DNA of 60,000 nucleotides, from assembly GCA_014529385.2 (NCBI GenBank), contig CM043962.1, forward strand, positions 47,045,098 to 47,105,097, given 5' to 3'. Shown here piece by piece: positions 10,787-21,884 of this stretch. The number at the start of each line of letters is the position of its first letter. Position 1 is the first letter of the stretch. The notes under the pieces are model-generated. The model ran no database searches. It saw only the letters and a list, made by a program, of their open reading frames with translations, and was not told the origin of the DNA. The stretch comes from Adiantum capillus-veneris (Eukaryota; Streptophyta; Polypodiopsida; Polypodiales; Pteridaceae). The position numbers were made by a program, and so were the translations under genes.

Positions 10787-11102
10787 AAATCTTTTGATTC
10801 CGAGAGTTTTAAGAGATTTGCAAGGAAAATCATAGTGTATATATCATTTGCATGGGAAAGTGCCATATCACTTAGTATTTTTCCTAAAGATGGAAGTATG
10901 CTTGTTGATGTCAATCTAGAGATTTTTGACACCGTTCTCTTTTGCAAATGAGGTAAATATTGTGATTGCTTTATGGCATTCAAATTGTTGAATGCATGTT
11001 TTGTTTGCTTGCTTTGTTTAATGTGTGTCTACATTGCCTGTATGTTTAAGATTTAATTAACACTAGTGTGTTTTCAAAGAATGCTTTGAGGGTTTCTCAC
11101 CA

Positions 11103-11690
11103 TTGTGTTACACCATGTTTGTTTTGCAACTACATGAATATCTTAAGTCTTGGGTTTGGTGGGTTAGCAAAAAGGAAATTTCTTTAGGTTTGGAGAAGGT
11201 TATTTGTCCCAATGATCTTGTTTTTCCTTTGCCACCTCCAAAGATTTCAAAAGGAAATCAACCTCTTAAGAGTCCTAAAAGCAAGAATATTGTAAGAAAA
11301 GAAAACCCAAGCAAGGAGAAAGGAAAGAAGAAACAAAAGACTTTAACCAAAAGCCAAGGTAAGGCCTACCATATCATTCACCAATAAAGTTTAAAGTACA
11401 AGAAGCCTCATTTTGCAAAGAAGGAGAGGAATATTTTTCCACCTCTCAAGTTTCCTTTCAAGTCATTAAAGAAAATAGAAAAGAATGCAAAGAAGTCCCC
11501 CAAGAAATCACCTAGAAAATCACTCAAGAAGTCTCTTTGAAAATCATCTAAGGAGGAGAAACGTGATCCACCAGTGTCAACACTTCATGGGCCTTCTCCC
11601 TAGTCACCAGAGCAACCACAATCACCACCTCAAGAGCCATGCCAGCTATGTCCTTGAAGGACCCCAAGTCAAAAAGACAAAGAATTAGTT
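11103..11690 (+). pseudogene. Unidentified Lys/Pro-rich coding relic
   Basis: The plus-strand frame 11,103-11,387 and its continuation past a stop to about 11,690 encode a Lys-, Ser- and Pro-rich stretch (KKQKTLTKSQGK, then KSPKKSPRKSLKKS). The low complexity continues over stops, which suggests a decayed tail region of a larger protein. I do not recognise the family. It could equally be biased non-coding DNA. Confidence 0.25.
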
Positions 11691-11699
11691 CTGAAAAGG

Positions 11700-14600
11700 A
11701 TAAGAAATTGCCTTGTGCTAGGAGAGAAGCATTAATTATTGTAATGAAACCCTAGTTTTTCAGTTAATGAAGCCCTAGTTTTTTGTAAATGTGTAGCTCA
11801 TCAACCGTTGTATACCTATTCCTAGGAATACAAACATATTTTCAATCTTTAAAATTGCACGCCCCGTTTTATTTTTAATTTCTTACCTGTGCTGAACCAA
11901 GAGACTATTTAAACACTATGAAGTCATCAATTGTGGATATTCAGGCTTTCTATGTTGCCACTCTGTAGCTATGATGGAAAGACATGTCCGTGAATTAAAA
12001 TAGAAAGAATGATCTTAAAACCATTCTTGCTCATGGAACAAAGTATGAGAGTAAACTTACGGAATGAATTAGATAAGGATACTGATCTAAGTTTAACACT
12101 AGGTCCTTGGCCAAGTAAACATGTTGTACTTTGGCTAGCCACCCAATGTGTCACTTTTGAATGCAAAGATATGCCCTTTATAGTGGTTTTCTTACCACAT
12201 CTTGTCTGATCCTCTTCAGCCTATGTTCACCTTTATGAGATGGAAGCACAGTTACCTAATCATTTACATGAAAAGACATAGGTTTCCAAAGTCCATCTTC
12301 TCTCATATTGTGAAAAACACAAGAAGAGATGTTAGAGGGACGATAGGAATAATCCTACCTTTGTACTATGTGCCTAAGCTTTCATGTTATCCTCAGAAAT
12401 GGACAAACTATCCGTTGATTTAGCGACTTCTAACAAAATAGAGGGCTGTTTAGGCATTTCTAGCCAAAAAACATCTAAGAAAAGCTCAGGTTATAAAAGA
12501 CAAGAATGTCATATTTTTTTACATGTATCAACATTATATTTGTCTATTCTTAATCAAGTGACTAGCAAACATCCCTTTTATTGCCGTTTTTTGGTCCTAA
12601 TGAGCAAGGTTATAGCAATGCACAAATGACAACATTGACTTCACAAGCATTTGTGGCTTGATACTTCTACTACAAAGGCTAAGTGAAAAGTAGGCTTGAG
12701 GTAGTGTAGGCATGCAACAGAGTGTGTTATTTCCATGAATGGATAGTGGTGTCCACCAACAATGTGGAAGTATGAGTGGAATTATCGACAACAAAAACTC
12801 AACTTACATGGCTCTAGTGAGTTCTATCTTAGTCCAAACAAACTTAGCACCTCGAGATGCACTCTCTAAATGAGTTGTTTCCCTTTGGATGCGATAGAAA
12901 CTCAACCTCCATCTATTCTAGAAGGTGAAACACTCCCACTATCTACATTGCCAAGATGGATTTTTCATGTCTAGTTAGGGTGGATGTAAAGTCAATATAG
13001 ACCCTCTACATATACCCACCAAATGTTTTTCTTTCTCTATGTTTGAGCGTCCATTAAATCTAGAGGAGGAAATAACTTCAAAATGTTCCCTCTTGATAAG
13101 TTCAAGGCTCCACTAAATCTAGAGGAGGAAATGAATTCAAGATATGCCCTCTTAATAGGGAGTTTTTCCCTTGGCCAGGTTGGAGACGCTTTGAAGCAAA
13201 GTTTGCACTTTGTTATCGACCCCAAGATTGGAGAAATGATCGATAAAAAAACAAGGAAGTCTATTACAATATGAAAAAGTTAACCTTTTAGAAGTGCATA
13301 CTAAAGAATAGGTGGTTTTGGGTAAATATATAGTTAGATACATTCAATATAGTTTGAGTTCAAATCTATTTCAAACATAAAAACACAAGCATTTACAACT
13401 TGTCTTCAAACATTGTCATGTGAATTATGAAAACTCTCAAATATGTATAATAGTTCTATAGAAATGATTAACTTTCTGGCTACAAAAGAGATCACTTTAA
13501 AACTTGAATCTTGGTAAATTCAAGCACTTCATAGCCTATTTCTATATACAAGTGTGAAAATTGCTCAATGAAATAGCTTCTTCTTCTTTACTTCTTTTAA
13601 AAATGGGACTTGAATAAATCCCAAAATTCCTAAATATGTCTTCTACCCTAAACATAATTTAAAGCTAACCTATTGGCTGAAAAGAAAATAAGCTCTGGTC
13701 AGTAAGAATGAAGTGCTTCCTTACTAAATTAATATTTTAGATTTGACAAAGAAACCATTGCAAATATTTGGGACATAACTCAATCTTTATAAATTACATC
13801 AATTTCTATAAATTACACTACTGTTCCTGACCTAGAGGAAGCTTTGAGAGATAGAGGTATGGGTAGAGATAGATGCAACACACCTCATTAAAACCTCCAT
13901 GTAGAGGGGTAGCAAAAAACTTGTGTGCTCTCATTCCCCTCCCTCCCTCCCATCTAAAGCTAAGTATAGCACAATCTTGTGTCCTTTGTGATGAATAGCT
14001 TGCAAACTATTGATAACTCACGTAATTTAAACGTGGTCAACCCTCAGAATGTCTAAGTGTCTCATGTGAGTTCACTAGGAGGGGTTTTCAATTTTCAAGA
14101 ATTACAAAATTATATTTTAAAAGGTTTAGAAATAGAAATTGAAAAATATGTATAGGTTTATGAAAGAAGAGGGTTCATTTAATATATGTTGGAGCAAGTG
14201 TGTAGAGAGATTTTAATAATACCTCTCAAATGCATTGATATAAATGATTTCTTGAACGGTTGACACCTTCAAGAATCTAAAAGAATATGCCAATTATCAT
14301 GTGTGCTAAGAGACTTAGTAATATCAAAACAAAATCAAGTAATATGTTGTCATTTTAAGCTCACACATAAATTTCATCCTCACTGCAAATCAAGCAGCAA
14401 CCAAATTGAATTTTGCACTGAACCAAAACACAACCTCCCTATCAAAGCTGAATGGTTCCATTGAAGTAAAAGTGTCATTATATACAAAAAAAAAACACTT
14501 GTTGATGTATTATGTATTATAATTGGATCCATCCAATCGCATTTACAACAATAAAAATTTGATTCCATCTAACAATATACAATATGCAATTGATTCCATC

Positions 14601-14899
14601 TAGCAATATACAATATGCAATTGGATACATTCAATTGCATTTACAATATACAAAAATTGATTCCATCTCTTTAATGATAATCAAAAAACTTATTGCATGA
14701 AGGCACATGTATTCAAGTTGCCTCCTGCATGATGGCACATGTCTCTGAGATGCTTGCTTGCAGTTGGAGAGAAGGCCTTGCTTCACCTCCTCTAAAAAGG
14801 GTCACAAATTTGTTTTGGTTACCCTTATAACACCTTACACTTAGTCACCCTCTTTGCTACATCCTTGTAAATAGAGGTTCTTTGCACTACCCCCATGTT
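11700..14899. other. No recognised gene
   Basis: A/T-rich DNA with short open frames only. Small local duplications are visible: a pair of CTAAATCTAGAGGAGGAAAT blocks 59 bp apart near 13,051 and 13,110, and at 14,520-14,670 repeated TTGATTCCATCTARCAATATACAATATGCAATT units. Frames at 12,009-12,209 and 12,384-12,629 look faintly coding but match no family I know. The right end joins the inverted duplication; because its partner is cut off by the end of the window, the true left limit of that duplication may lie inside this stretch. Confidence 0.4.
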
Positions 14900-15580
14900 G
14901 GACATATCTTGCAAAAATGCATTCCAAAATATGACATTCTAGGCCATGAAAAAATCAACCTTGTAATTGCTTTTGGTGCGCACACAAATTACTAGATAAT
15001 GCTGTCTGAAGCAGATTTGAAGAGCTCACAACCTTTGGATATTTGAGAGAAACTTTGTGGTGGCTCATTTTACTAATATTGTGTGTAAAATCACTGAGCG
15101 TATTTATTCAATAGGGTCAGTGCACAAGCAAAGAATGGAAACATGCACTAAGCTGCATCATCTTTTGAGGTGGTGCCCTCTAGGGTATATTAGACCACTA
15201 ATCTACAATAGAAGCAACTCAATGGGGAAAAAGCAAGGTCTCTTGCTTAGCCCCTTTTTGGAAATATTGTCCCCTCAAGGCACATGTGGTTCTTGACGTT
15301 CATTGTACATTCTTTGCCAAGTAAATGTAGCATCTCCACTCACAATTGTGAGTATGGAAAACTATAGAATAAAGAGGTTATGTAACACCCAATTAATTTC
15401 GAAACAATTAAAGTCACTCCTTTGGTGTTTGTCTCATAAGCCACATGACAATGGAAGAAAATCTTGTTGTCGAAGTTCACAATGGCAACAAGAGAAGAGA
15501 GAAGAATAGCATTGAATGAGGTTGAAGCCAAGCATGATGTTGATGCAAGACATTGAGTCTACAAGGTTGACTCTTGAGAG

Positions 15581-16830
15581 ATGGTGGTCTTGTTCTTATC
15601 AGCTTATGTGATGTTGGCATTGTGGTCATACATGGCACATTCGATGATGTTGTTCAGGCATATGAGGCAATATAGAGGACGCATGTGTGATATGGATTTG
15701 ATTGTGATGCCAATCAGTGAGGCACATGGAGTGGCTGAGTATGGCAATGATAGTGATGTCACCTTTGTCTTTAGTTTACATGCTATGTATTTTATGTGTA
15801 CACTTTCTCCACGTTGGTTGCTAGATGATGATGTTGTTTCTCATGTCACACCATGCCTGAGTAGTTCAACGGTTTTCCTAGTGAGAGATTTGGTTGTGTG
15901 CATCTTGCTGATGAATCAACATGTGATTGTTGGTGTAGGAGATGAATGTTTTTCATTGCCGAGTGGTGCATCTTACACGCTTTGTCATGTACCTTATGTT
16001 CCTAAGCTAAGAGATAGTTTGATCTTAATGACATAGTTGCAAAAATAGTGGTTGTCATGACTGCTCGAAGAGCAGCATTTTCAAATGCATAGGGTTTTGC
16101 TAGTGATTGCAAACGTTCCCTGGAGTAGCATGGTTTACCCTTTACATGTTTCTCATTTACAAGACAGTAGTGTCTCTATCACTTTGTAGATATGTAGAAA
16201 TATGCGACGTGTGTCTTCATGGATAAGATCCATGATCCTATGCATGACTTGTCTGTGGATTCTATTGATATAGAGGTAGAGTGGGAGTACTCTCGTGAGT
16301 CACAAGAGGTCGAGTCAAAGATGACAGATATGGATTTATTTGATATGCTCACACTAGAAGTAAGCAAGGTATGCTAGAGCATGCACTTCAAGTCCCTATG
16401 GATGAGGGGGAAGTGGTCTTCCACGAGGCAGAGTCAACACATCCATAGATGACTAGTCCTGATGATGATGATGCATTTGATGTAGATAACATTGAGGTGG
16501 CTAAGTTAGGTGAGGGCACGTAGTTATCATGAGCATTTGTGAGTCTCATGTATGACCTTTTAGAGTTGAGACCCGACCTAATAGTTGTAGTGGGATAATT
16601 TGCACGAGATTGTTATTTGTGTGATGACTAACACTGACATGATGCATGGTGAATCTATGTAGGTCCTTACATGATACGCATAGGAGATGTGTATAGACTA
16701 TAGCAATGGTGCACATGTTTGGTTGTCACTAGAGCAGATATAGCTGCATGCATACAATTTAAGAGAGCCAATGGACATAGGCTGAGAGCAATTCTTTCCC
16801 TATCATTTGTATATACTAGAGTTAGCAAGT
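15581..16830 (+). pseudogene. Copia relic of the B type (left arm copy)
   Basis: A degraded zinc knuckle (frame-shifted, at about 15,611-15,650: CWHCGHTWHIR) is followed by EAHGVAEYGNDSDVTFV and PRWLLDDDVVSHVTPC, matching EAHVVTEYTSDGDVTFT and WLLDADAMFHVTPH in relic B, and then by LPSGASYTLCHVPYVP. At 16,179-16,375 the Glu/Ser-rich linker is recognisable (EVEWEYSRESQEVESK). At about 16,530-16,600 it reads FVSLMYDLLELRPDLIVVVG, the RT tail. Integrase and RT core are absent, exactly as in B. Frameshifts and stops are more numerous than in B. No clear polypurine tract or LTR survives downstream; the homologous end near 16,850 reads CACTCACCTTTAACAC. Confidence 0.7.
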
Positions 16831-17727
16831 AGGTCTACTTATCGACACACTCACCTTTAACACTAGTCTGGTACCAAAAAGAACACTTTAGTGTTTTTTT
16901 TCACAAATTTAAATAAATTGGGACATGAAATCTACAAAATATCTCAAGAAATGCTTTTGCAAACTTAAAAAATGTTATCCAAAGTGCCCATAAAATTTAT
17001 AATCCATCACTTTTGTACACAACTCAATAGTAACTACACTAAAACTCTTGCTCTAGTCTAGAAATAAATGATCGGGATGCATGCAATAATCCATGGTAAC
17101 TCCTTATATATGTGTTTGACATTTTTGTAATTGTCATGTGAAACAAAAGTTCTTTGTGACTAGAATTAAATATATGCAACATTTACGAATTCAATTAACA
17201 ACCACATAAAGCATCATCTAAATTTGCAATGTCTTATGATGCATATATACTAGCTCTATGACTCTATTAGTTAAGGTGATACTATTTGATGGTTATGCAA
17301 TTTGGTAATTTATATCATATCCCAAAAACTATGCATATTGTACTTCTTATTTTTTATTTATCAAACATTAGCCTCAAAATAAAGTTCACTTTTGGGTTTT
17401 TCCATTCATCTACCTCATATGGACACAATTGGGGAATATATATACACACTTTAATTATTTTTTCATAGCAATATTTTTTGCAAGAAATTGTGCACTATAA
17501 TTTTTTTTTAAAAATGAGCTTAAAGTATAAGATACCTATTAGTTTGAAGCCTTGAAAAATGCTTAGTTGATGGTATTGGCCTATAGATACCATATAGACC
17601 TTAAGTTTTGCCCCATAACCTCATCATGTTAATGAAAGAGGAGGCCTTGAAAGACCAAAATGTTCCTTTCTGTCATCATTTTCAAGATTTTGGTTTTTTT
17701 ATTATGACTAAAATCTAGTGTCATAAT

Positions 17728-18258
17728 TGTAATGGAATTGGCCTATTAACTTGAGAGTAGTAGAAATAAGAGAGAGTACTTTTGTGAAATTACTTTGTGA
17801 GCATAGCGAGTGAACGTAATTGATGGTAGCAACATAAACATAGCATCTGGTTAACTTGGCATGAACAATACTTTTGCAAGGGAGAGAATTTAGAGAACAT
17901 GACAATAGTTGAGGACCGGATTTATGTGGAGCCGCCCCCCCCTCCACTAGGAATTTGTATTATGATTTTTGCCATCAAGAGAGACTTGTTACAATACAAT
18001 CTTTGTGTTCCTTGACCTAGGTGATGCAAATGAAGATGGAAAGCTTCATGCATCACGAGCATAACATAAAATTTGAGGAAAGCTTTAACTATCCCAAGCC
18101 TCAGTCCCAGATCTCAAACACCTTCGAAGGTGGGGAGAGCTAGCAGGGAATGAGGGTAGGGAAGAGGAAGAAGAAACATTTCATAGGAGAAAGAACTAGT
18201 TCCTCACTTATCATCACTCTTCTTGCTAGCATACATAATAGCATAGTAATGAAGATGG
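17728..18258 (-). mobile_element. Truncated chromovirus LTR (left arm)
   Basis: It begins TGTAATGGAATTGGCC at 17,728, the plus-strand left edge shared with LTRs at 41,746 and 45,620, and includes the block GGCATGAACAATACTTTTGCAA. Only the first 531 bp remain; a full LTR is 1.6-1.8 kb. It stops at 18,258 against copia C. The mirror copy at 55,474-57,029 shows what is missing. The five bases before it, ATAAT, are mirrored next to the other copy. Confidence 0.8.
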
Positions 18259-21141
18259 TTTCAGAATGGCTCTTCTTTCACGCTAAAGAATGTGAGACAT
18301 GTTCCCGCAATTACAAAGAGCTTGATCAGCACAGGTTTACTTGATGATGCTGGCTACGTCACCACTTTTGGACAGAACATGTGGAAGATATCCAAGGGTT
18401 CTATGACAGTAGCACATGGAGTAAAGTCTGGAGGACTTTACATGATTTATGTATCAAATGTCTCTAAAAATATAATCAATGTAACCGAGCAGCCGAACGT
18501 TTCTTTGTGGCATAGCCGGTAAGGACATATGTCCAAGAAGGGAATGGAAATCTTGTCTCGTTCTGGTTATTTGGCTGCCTTGTCATTTAATGATTTTGAA
18601 TTTTGTGAACATTGTTTGTATGGTAAGCAAACACAGCAGCCACATAAGCATAGAGGCAGTAGAAGAGATACACAGTTGGCACTTGTTCATAGTGATTTGT
18701 GTGGACCTATGCCTAACCTATCTCTAGGGGGAGCTTCTTACTTTATGACATTTATAGATGATTACTCGAGGAAAGTACGGGTTTACTTTCTCAAGCACAA
18801 GAATGAAGCGTTTAGTGTTTTCAAAACGTTTGTGACACTTGTGGAGAATCAGAGTGGCAAGAAGCTTAAATGCTTATGCACTGACAATGGTGGAGAGTAT
18901 GTTTCAAAGGCCTTTCAGGACTTTTGTGAGTCAAAAGGTATAAAACGTGAGCTTACTGCTCCTTACAATCCTCCTCAAAATGGTGTTGCTGAGAGGATGA
19001 ATAGGACCATACAACAGAAGGTCAGAAGTATGTTGTCTAATGCACAACTGCCAAATGGGTTTTGGGCTAAAGCTGTATCAACAGCTGTTCATCTTATAAA
19101 TGGATCTCCTAGCAAGGTTTTGCAGAAGGATTCGATGGCAGAGATGGTATGGTTAGGCAAAATTCCCTCATACAAGCATCTTAGAGTCTTTGGCTGTGAG
19201 GCATATACTCATGTTCCAAAGAAATTTAGGAACAAACTTGAGCCAAAGAGTAGAAAGTGCATCTTTCTAGGCTATGGTAATTCTGGTGAGATGGGGTACA
19301 GACTTTGGGATCCCGAATCCAGAAAGGTTATCAGCAACAATGATGTTCACTTTAATGAATCCAAATATCATTCTAAACCAAAGAGGGTTGAGGAGATTAG
19401 AAGCGTTGTCTTCTAAGAAGATGGACCTGCACGTGCAAGACAAAATGTCAGGGCTCAAGAGGAGCAAGGACAGGATTGAGTGGAACGACAGGTTGTGGCT
19501 GAGCCTTAGCCACCTATTTTACGTAAATCAGGACGGATCTCACGACCTCCTGATCGGTTTGTTCCATCTATGAACTATGTCATGTTGACAGATTGCAATG
19601 AGCCTTCATGTTACAAGGAAGCAGTGCAAATAAAGGACTCTGGGAATTGGCAATTGGCCATGCAGTAAAAAATGACAGCTCTGCATAAAAACCAGACATG
19701 GAAGCTAGTTAAATTACCACAGGGCAAAAAGGCTCTACCTTGTAAATGGGTTTACAGGTATAAGATCACCGCTCACGATAGTCAGCCAAAGTACAAAGCA
19801 AGGCTTGTTGCCAAGGGCTTTAAGCAAGAACAAGGCATTGACTTTGATGAAGTCTTCTCTCCGGTGGTCAAGATGACTACAATGAGATGCTTTCTTGCAT
19901 TGGTTGCCATATTAGATTTGGTGTTGCACCAAATGGATGTCAAGACAACGTTCTTGCATGGTGATTTAGATGTGGAAATTTACATGCAGCAGCCAGAAGG
20001 GTTTGTTGAGAAAGGCAAGGAAGATTTGGTATGCCAGTTGTTAAAGAGTCTTTATGGCTTAAAACAATCACAGAGGGAATGGTACCATAAGTTCCACAAG
20101 TTTATGCTTTCTCAAGGCTACAAACGTAGTGATTTCGATCACTATCTATATACAAAGAAGGCTAAGGATGGCAGTTGGCTGATCCTTATTTTGTATGTGG
20201 ATGACATGTTGATTGCTAACAAGCACTTGGAAGAAATTTCAGCTTTGAAGTCAAAGATGGCAAAATCGTTTGACATGAAAGACATGGGTGAGGCAAGTCA
20301 TATACTTGGTATGCGCATTGAGAGAGACAGATCAAAGAAGTTGATTTGGTTATCTCAAACAGAGTATATTGACAAGGTTTTGCAACGTTTCAATATGGAG
20401 AAGGGAAAGGCATTGAGTGTTCCATTGCCACCATATGTGAAACTTAGCAAACAAGATTGTCATGTGTCTGAGGAAGAACAGGCTGAAATGGATAAGATTC
20501 CATATGCATCTGCAGTGGGTAGTTTGATGTATGCAATGATTGCTACTCGCCCAGACATTGCATTTGTAGTGGGAGTAGTAAGTCGATACATATCAAACCC
20601 AGGCAAGAAACATTGGGAGGCAGTGAAAGGAATATTGAGATACCTGAAAGCTACAAAGAGTATGCGTATATGCTATGGGAGTTAGGAGCTAAGTGTAAAG
20701 GGTTTTATAGACTCAGATTATGCAGGTGACTTAGACAACCGAAGGTCTACGTCAGGGTATGTCTTTACATTGGCTGGTGGAGCAGTATCATGGCGTTCTA
20801 GATTACAAGATTGTGTTACTGAGTCTACTACAGAGGCTGAATATGTTGTAGCATCAGAGGCATGCAAAGAATCAATTTGGCTTAATCGACTAGTAACAGA
20901 TTTGGAAATCAAAGAAGAGATGCCTGTGTTATATTGTGATAGTCAAAGTGCTATACAATTGGCTCGCAATCCAGTTTATCACTCAAAGACAAAGCATGTG
21001 GATGTGAAGTATCATTTCATCAGGGAAATGCTCGAGGATAAGCAACTTCAGCTTGTCAAATTTCACACCACAGAAAATCCTGCTGATCTACTTACAAAGG
21101 ACTTCCCTGAGAGAGCTTTGCGCATTTTCGCAAGCAGTTAG
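18259..21141 (+). pseudogene. Copia element C: protease end, integrase, RT and RNase H in one frame with stops
   Basis: From 18,265 to 21,141 a single plus frame encodes most of a Ty1/copia polyprotein. It starts inside the protease domain (NGSSFTLKNVRHVPAITKSL) and continues with the integrase zinc site (WHSR, GHMS, FCEHC); the DDE core with its D (HSDLCGP), D (CTDNGGEY) and E (NGVAERMNRT); the RT with YVDDMLIANK at about 20,193; and RNase H (DSDYAGD, TEAEYV, YCDSQSA). No frameshift is seen, but stops interrupt the frame near 18,522, 19,416, 19,478, 19,508, 19,668 and 20,685. Gag, the DSGA motif and the 5' LTR are missing because the element begins abruptly at 18,259 against a chromovirus LTR. 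The catalytic residues survive, so loss of function is through truncation and nonsense changes. Confidence 0.9.
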
Positions 21142-21241
21142 GTGTAGGGTAGTACATCACTTCTCTACATCTCTTGTATATTAGCTTGTATAGTAGCTTC
21201 TCTCACACTTAAAGTACCACATTGGACTTTAAGTGGGAGGT
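21142..21241 (+). mobile_element. 3' untranslated end and polypurine tract of copia C
   Basis: About 90 bp of non-coding sequence after the RNase H stop leads to CTTTAAGTGGGAGGT ending at 21,241. The tract is identical in core to those of A and B and abuts TGTTGGGG. Confidence 0.8.
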
Positions 21242-21517
21242 TGTTGGGGTATAAAGCCCAATGTGGTCGCCCAGGTAAGTGGGCGGGCCGCCAGGTATGT
21301 ACACATATTCTTTTGTTAAAACCTAATAAGAACTCACTATGCTCTACACATTACAGTAGAGCGAGTTCACCATATCGTCGTGCTCTTCTTCTCACACTCT
21401 CTCTCGCGTCGCACTTCCACTCGTACTCCTTTAAGTAACACACTCTCTATTGTGTGCCTTGAGATTCCTTCGTCTTCTCCAAGCTATGTGCGTTTGTCTG
21501 CAACCCTAACTCCAAAA
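21242..21517 (+). mobile_element. Chimeric LTR: C-type left part joined to D-type right part
   Basis: 21,242-21,431 is the 3' LTR of C, starting TGTTGGGGTATAAAGCCC and resembling the intronic LTR at 34,274. From 21,432 to 21,517 the sequence instead matches the last 86 bp of the D 3' LTR (26,216-26,301), with about six differences. The shared stretch starts TAAGTAACACACTC. It is immediately followed by the D primer-binding site. One LTR-like unit thus closes C and opens D, and its two parts come from different families. Confidence 0.75.
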
Positions 21518-21519
21518 AT

Positions 21520-21531
21520 TGGTATCAGAGC
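21520..21531 (+). promoter_or_regulatory. Primer-binding site of copia D (initiator tRNA-Met)
   Basis: TGGTATCAGAGC is the standard plant copia primer site complementary to the 3' end of initiator tRNA-Met. It lies two bases after the end of the D-type LTR part, as expected of a 5' LTR junction. Confidence 0.9.
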
Positions 21532-21880
21532 AGGTTACGTCCTCCCGGGCTTAGTCGCCAACTGCTCCAGCACACGCCTGCTCACTTTCTCCGATTATAG
21601 TGAGGTTTGGCGAGCGTTCGCAGGTTTTTGATTCGGGCTCATTTCGGCCTCCGTTTTCATTATAGGCAAGTCTGCACAGGCAACTTTGTCATTTTGTGCA
21701 AAATTTCTGTCAGTGTCGTTTTCTGCATAATAGGTGCCTTACAGTCTTCTACGGTTTGTGCTATATAGCACGTGTTGTTCCCACTCTGTTTCTCCTATTT
21801 TTGGGCAGTTTTCACATCAGTGCAGCATTTAGCATCGCTGACAACAACACAGATGTGTTCAAGATGTTTGCTGTGTTGAG
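21532..21880 (+). mobile_element. 5' untranslated leader of copia D
   Basis: Non-coding leader between the primer site and the first recognisable gag residues. No intact ATG context for gag could be chosen because the frame near the start is disrupted. Confidence 0.55.
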
Positions 21881-21884
21881 GACA

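Larger units (their letters stand above)
14900..18258 (+). repeat. Left arm of a large inverted duplication
   Basis: This 3,359-bp stretch is the reverse complement of 56,499-60,000. Base 14,900 pairs with 60,000 and 18,258 with 56,499. Identity is high by eye throughout. The arm-length difference (143 bp) equals a 102-bp tandem duplication plus a 41-bp indel present in the right arm. The arm holds a B-type copia relic, about 900 bp of A/T-rich spacer, and the beginning of a chromovirus LTR. Because the junctions between these parts are shared, it is one duplicated segment and not separate insertions. Homology ends at 18,258, where copia C begins abruptly. Confidence 0.9.
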
